A DNA stretch of 8,521 nucleotides from DATJHM01 sp035493895 (GTDB lineage: Bacteria > Chloroflexota > Ktedonobacteria > Ktedonobacterales > Ktedonobacteraceae). The stretch spans positions 1 through 8,521 of the forward strand of contig DATJHM010000317.1 in assembly GCA_035493895.1 (NCBI GenBank), written 5' to 3'. Below the pieces are notes generated by a model. That model worked only from the letters and a program-made list of their open reading frames with translations. It was not told where the DNA came from and ran no database searches. Positions within the stretch are counted from its first letter, which is position 1. Every line of letters begins with the position of its first letter. Positions 6,340 to 8,521 of the stretch are shown here, piece by piece. A program made the translations under genes and the position numbers.

Positions 6340-6360
6340 GAGAAAAACACGTTTTTTCTC
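6340..6360. promoter_or_regulatory. AT-rich inverted repeat in the divergent spacer
   Basis: GAGAAAAA (6340-6347) and TTTTTCTC (6353-6360) are perfect inverse complements around a CACGT centre. It lies midway between the divergent oxidase and dehydrogenase genes. It is not followed by a U-rich tail on the plus strand and neither gene ends here, so a protein-binding site is more likely than a terminator. Confidence 0.35.
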
Positions 6361-6364
6361 TCCT

Positions 6365-6405
6365 CTTGTATATTGCTTGTGCGACAATACAAGTAGTAAT
6401 ATTAT
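6365..6405 (+). promoter_or_regulatory. Candidate promoter and dyad for the short-chain dehydrogenase
   Basis: A good -10 box TATTAT (6400-6405) lies 17 bases after TTGTGC (6377-6382), a poor -35 box. Overlapping the -35 region are two dyads: CTTGTAT (6365-6371) with ATACAAG (6387-6393), a perfect 7-bp pair 15 bases apart, and TTGT-GCG-ACAA (6377-6387). A weak -35 covered by inverted repeats is typical of a regulated promoter. The exact start is uncertain. Confidence 0.4.
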
Positions 6406-6429
6406 AGAGCCGAAAGGATATTTCAAAAC

Positions 6430-7296
6430 GTGGATAATCGTATGCAAGGCAAAATTTGTGTGATTACCGGAGGGACATCCGGTATTGGTAAAGCAACGGC
6501 AGCAGGATTGGCACAGATGGGGGCAACAGTCGTCATCGTTGGGCGTAATCAGGAGAAGGGCAATGCTGTCCTCGATGAGATACAGGATGCGAGCGGCAAC
6601 AACGCGCTCGCCTTTCTGCTGGCCGATCTCTCATCCCAGGCATCTATTCGTCAGCTTGCTGCTGAGATACAACAGCGTTATGCCCATCTTGATGTATTGA
6701 TCAATAACGCAGGTGTATTTATGCTCAGGCGTCAGACGACCGTCGATGGTCTGGAAGTGACATTCGCCGTGAACCATCTGGCAGCGTTTTTGCTCACAAA
6801 CCTGCTTCTCGACCTGCTGAAGGCCAGCGCACCTGTGCGCATCATTCATGTCGACTCTGACTCGCACGAGAAGGCCACGATACGGATGAATGACTTGCAG
6901 GGAGAGAAAAACTACCGTTTCTGGCATGCGTATGGACAATCGAAGCTGGCGATGCTGCTCTGCTCTTATGAGCTTGCGCGCCGCCTGGAGGGAACGGGGG
7001 TGAGCGTAAATGCGTTGCATCCCGGCTTCGTCGCAACCTCAATGGGGATGAACAACGTGGGCGCGATCGGTCGTGCGGTGGCAGGCGCGGTGTTGCCCCT
7101 GCTCGGCATGACGCCAGAAGATGGCGCGAAGACCTCGCTCTACCTTGCATCATCTCCCGAAGTGGCTGATGTCAGCGGGCGCTACTTTGTGAAAAGCGTG
7201 CCAGTACGTTCCGCTCCCCTCTCCTATGATGAGACGCTCCAGCGTCAGATGTGGGCAGCAAGCGAGAAGTTAGTGGGATTGGCTGTTGCGCCGTAG
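6430..7296 (+). CDS. SDR family NAD(P)-dependent oxidoreductase (retinol dehydrogenase-like)
   Basis: A 288-residue classical short-chain dehydrogenase/reductase interconverting an alcohol and a carbonyl with NAD(P)H. TGGTSGIG (residues 13-20) is the dinucleotide glycine motif. VGRN with Arg39 suggests NADP preference, and ADL (65-67) contacts the adenine. INNAG (91-95) and the structural Asn115 in VNHL follow. The catalytic set is Ser143 or Ser145 in VDSDS, Tyr168 and Lys172 (YGQSK). ALHPGFVATSM (195-205) closes the cofactor site. The order and length resemble the retinol dehydrogenase/WWOX-like subgroup, whose bacterial members mostly lack known substrates. The start is GTG at 6430: AAAGGA (6413-6418) is 11 bases upstream, but 23 bases from the next candidate, ATG at 6442. 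The gene is divergent from the hydroxyacid oxidase, so the two may be co-regulated. A functional pairing is inference. Confidence 0.9.
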   Translation: MDNRMQGKICVITGGTSGIGKATAAGLAQMGATVVIVGRNQEKGNAVLDEIQDASGNNALAFLLADLSSQASIRQLAAEIQQRYAHLDVLINNAGVFMLRRQTTVDGLEVTFAVNHLAAFLLTNLLLDLLKASAPVRIIHVDSDSHEKATIRMNDLQGEKNYRFWHAYGQSKLAMLLCSYELARRLEGTGVSVNALHPGFVATSMGMNNVGAIGRAVAGAVLPLLGMTPEDGAKTSLYLASSPEVADVSGRYFVKSVPVRSAPLSYDETLQRQMWAASEKLVGLAVAP

Positions 7297-7314
7297 TATG
7301 TGATCCGAATCTGC

Positions 7315-7549
7315 GTAGAGATGCTGTTTGAACTCCCCGTAGAGATGCTATTGGAGATGGTTGGTAGGGAACGCGGATCGGCATCAAGCGCGATCAATAC
7401 GTATCAATCGAAGGCGGAGAGGGCCGGTGGGGCTCGCGGGCAGGGATAAACCGCAGCCCCTACCTCTGCTTTTCTTCGAGGATGGGAACCTCATGCCCCC
7501 CCTTGCCAGCCGGTTCGCAAAGCAGCAAGCAGCGCCTCTACAGGGAATT
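7315..7549. repeat. Short dispersed repeat element, copy B (MITE-like)
   Basis: Its core 7422-7495 matches 577-650 at 66 of 74 positions. The ends are inverted repeats: 7331-7349 and the reverse complement of 7531-7549 agree at 15 of 19 positions, all differences being transitions, both carrying CCC(C/T)GTAGAG. A second left-end motif, GTAGAGATGCTG (7315-7326), precedes it by 24 bases, giving the direct repeat CGTAGAGATGCT at 7314-7325 and 7338-7349. No open frame with transposase features and no clear target duplication are seen. It sits just downstream of the dehydrogenase stop. Confidence 0.65.
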
Positions 7550-7694
7550 GGACATAGGCCATTTGCTGTATGAAGAACTTTTGCGTAAACCCATGTATAA
7601 CGAAAGATGGCCGCTGCTCATTTTCGACTAGAAGATGATAGAGAAGAAGAGAAGCGAGAATTTATGTAGAGAGTAATATATTATTATTGTGAAA

Positions 7695-7760
7695 TATGTA
7701 ACAGTTTTCGAAAAAATACATAACATCTTGATAAATTTTGACTTAAATACATATCTATGT
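7695..7760. promoter_or_regulatory. Cluster of TATGT/ACATA half-sites
   Basis: The pentamer or its complement occurs at 7695-7699, 7718-7722, 7749-7753 and 7756-7760. The first pair forms TATGTA...TACATA around the perfect palindrome TTTTCGAAAA (7705-7714). The second pair forms ACATA-TC-TATGT, which sits inside the spacer of the promoter at 7738-7766. The arrangement suggests two operators for one dimeric regulator, but the tract is AT-rich and chance cannot be excluded. Confidence 0.4.
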
Positions 7761-7766
7761 TATACT
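7738..7766 (+). promoter_or_regulatory. Strong candidate sigma-70-type promoter for the glycosyltransferase leader
   Basis: TTGACT (7738-7743) and TATACT (7761-7766), each five of six to consensus, are separated by exactly 17 bases. The ~75 bases upstream are AT-rich, like an UP element. Transcription would start near 7773, so the leader to the glycosyltransferase start is about 285 bases unless a short RNA ends at the hairpins downstream. Confidence 0.7.
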
Positions 7767-7800
7767 GAAAACAGGGCATTTTTAGAAGAAGAAGAGCAAT

Positions 7801-7831
7801 AAGGCAGAGGACCGTGCCCTTTGTCTTTTTT
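7801..7831 (+). terminator. Weak terminator-like hairpin in the leader
   Basis: GGCA (7803-7806) pairs with TGCC (7815-7818) and can extend through flanking AA/TT with one bulge. It is followed by the T-rich run TTGTCTTTTTT (7821-7831). The same TGCCCT (7815-7820) is also complementary to AGGGCA (7773-7778) at the predicted transcript start, so the two pairings exclude each other. The stem is short, hence low confidence. Confidence 0.35.
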
Positions 7832-7836
7832 GTTCT

Positions 7837-7857
7837 GGAAGCTTTCGGGCTTTTTCC
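7837..7857 (+). terminator. Second terminator-like hairpin in the leader
   Basis: AAGC (7839-7842) pairs with GCTT (7849-7852) across TTTCGG, extendable by GG/CC, with the T-run at 7851-7855. The stem is short. Together with the preceding hairpin it could end a small transcript from the promoter at 7738-7766 or form a leaky attenuator. Confidence 0.3.
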
Positions 7858-7884
7858 TCGCGAACACGCAGAGTATTCAGGCTG

Positions 7885-7907
7885 TCATCCGAACAATAGC
7901 CGGATGA
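7885..7907 (+). other. 7-bp stem-loop in the glycosyltransferase leader
   Basis: TCATCCG (7885-7891) and CGGATGA (7901-7907) are perfect complements with a nine-base loop. No T-run follows. It may shape the leader RNA; no known riboswitch class is recognised. Confidence 0.4.
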
Positions 7908-8058
7908 ACGATGAGGTTGGTGGAATGTGCCTTTCTACGGGATAGCAGAGCTTCTAGCGATACTTGTGTTTGTTTGAGCTGTGTAGCGTTTGGAGTTGTT
8001 TTTGTGTGCCATGTGGCCGCATGCTGTACATTGCTCTTTATACATATAAAGGAGAAAT

Positions 8059-8521
8059 ATGAAGATAGTTCATATTGCACCACCCTGGCTTGCACTGCCT
8101 CCGCAGAATTATGGTGGAACGGAGATTGTGTTGTACCATCTGATCGAAGAACAGGTAGCACAAGGTCATGATGTGACCCTGGTTGCGCCAGGTGATGCGA
8201 GAACTTCTGCACAGCTCATCTCATTTTTCCCGCGCTCGCTCATTGCGTCAGGTGTACCCTGGACGGGTCACCTCAAGGCATACTATCATCTCACGAAGGC
8301 GGTCGATTACATCAAGCAACATGATTTCGATATCGTGCATGTGCATCTGTCTTCCAGTGCGGACATGTATCTCTTCCCGTTGATGGCGCAGCTGGCGACG
8401 CCCCATGTGATGACGTTACACAGTCGTTTTCCGTTTGATCGTGTGCAGACGTGGACTGGTGATGCCGACGAATATTATATGGAATGGGCGGCCACGATGC
8501 CGATCGTTGCGATCAGCGAGC
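8059..8521 (+). CDS. Glycosyltransferase family 4 protein, N-terminal part (runs off window)
   Basis: The frame is open from ATG 8059 to the window end (154 complete codons); the C-terminal nucleotide-sugar domain is not in view. The N-terminus MKIVHIAPPWLALPP, then NYGGTEIVLYHL (residues 17-28) and GHDVTLVAPGD (36-46), is the typical acceptor domain start of GT-B retaining glycosyltransferases of family GT4. IVHVHLSSSADMYLFPL (93-109) and the strand HVMTLHS (116-122) follow the expected order, ending at PIVAISE, where the interdomain region begins. Such enzymes transfer a sugar from a nucleotide donor to a lipid, saccharide or other acceptor, often for cell-surface glycans; the substrate is unknown here. 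AAGGAG (8049-8054) lies four bases before the ATG. The gene has a long leader with its own strong promoter. Confidence 0.88.
   Translation, partial: MKIVHIAPPWLALPPQNYGGTEIVLYHLIEEQVAQGHDVTLVAPGDARTSAQLISFFPRSLIASGVPWTGHLKAYYHLTKAVDYIKQHDFDIVHVHLSSSADMYLFPLMAQLATPHVMTLHSRFPFDRVQTWTGDADEYYMEWAATMPIVAISE

Larger units (their letters stand above)
7297..8058. other. 762-base non-coding stretch before the glycosyltransferase
   Basis: From left to right it holds repeat copy B (7315-7549), about 110 bases with nothing I recognise (7550-7660), an AT-rich tract with inverted repeats (7663-7760), a strong promoter (7738-7766), two terminator-like hairpins (7801-7857), a 7-bp stem-loop (7885-7907), and an unstructured leader with the ribosome binding site AAGGAG (8049-8054). 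Open frames here lack ribosome binding sites and family features. Confidence 0.6.

Noticed and set aside
6262..6447. Open frame of 61 codons on the minus strand with a short hydrophobic stretch
   Set aside because: It crosses the divergent promoter region and both start contexts, lacks a ribosome binding site and resembles no small protein I know.
7361..7573. Open frame of 70 codons on the plus strand
   Set aside because: Located almost wholly within repeat copy B, with no ribosome binding site.
7877..8212. Open frames on both strands (7911-8171 plus, 7877-8212 minus) overlapping the glycosyltransferase start
   Set aside because: The glycosyltransferase frame starting at 8059 has a good ribosome binding site and clear family sequence; the others have neither.

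Overview
The window reads as ordinary bacterial chromosome of moderate-to-high GC, probably from the class Ktedonobacteria (Chloroflexota). The main pointer is the N-terminus of the methyltransferase at 3026-3895, with its AQNRANQEELRRL and MGGVLPEQPDP segments, a style I associate with the large methyltransferase families of Ktedonobacter-like genomes. Loosely spaced single genes and a CoxG-type gene fit, because carbon monoxide oxidation is known in that class. The assignment is inference from memory, not from a search.

Layout, left to right: the tail of a short repeat (12-35); a CoxG-like SRPBCC gene (67-528, +); a non-coding stretch holding a copy of the same repeat family (525-787); an unassigned alpha/beta-hydrolase (974-2269, +); a convergent GNAT acetyltransferase (2303-2833, -); a divergent class I methyltransferase (3026-3895, +); a 324-base spacer with a near-consensus promoter; a ribokinase (4220-5164, +); a convergent FMN-dependent 2-hydroxyacid oxidase overlapping it by four bases (5161-6240, -); a dyad-rich divergent spacer; a short-chain dehydrogenase (6430-7296, +); a 762-base gene-free stretch with a second repeat copy, a strong AT-rich promoter and terminator-like hairpins (7297-8058); and a family 4 glycosyltransferase running off the right edge (8059-8521, +).

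No operon of two or more co-directional genes is visible. Almost every gene has its own spacer and several have their own recognisable promoter, so the window is a string of independent metabolic genes rather than one pathway. The most plausible shared control is the divergent pair oxidase/short-chain dehydrogenase, whose 189-base spacer carries several inverted repeats. I found no convincing new defence, mobile or biosynthetic system. The most unusual content is non-coding: a small inverted-repeat-ended element with two copies and a third end in 7.5 kb, a cluster of TATGT/ACATA half-sites on a strong promoter, and a long glycosyltransferase leader with possible alternative pairing.
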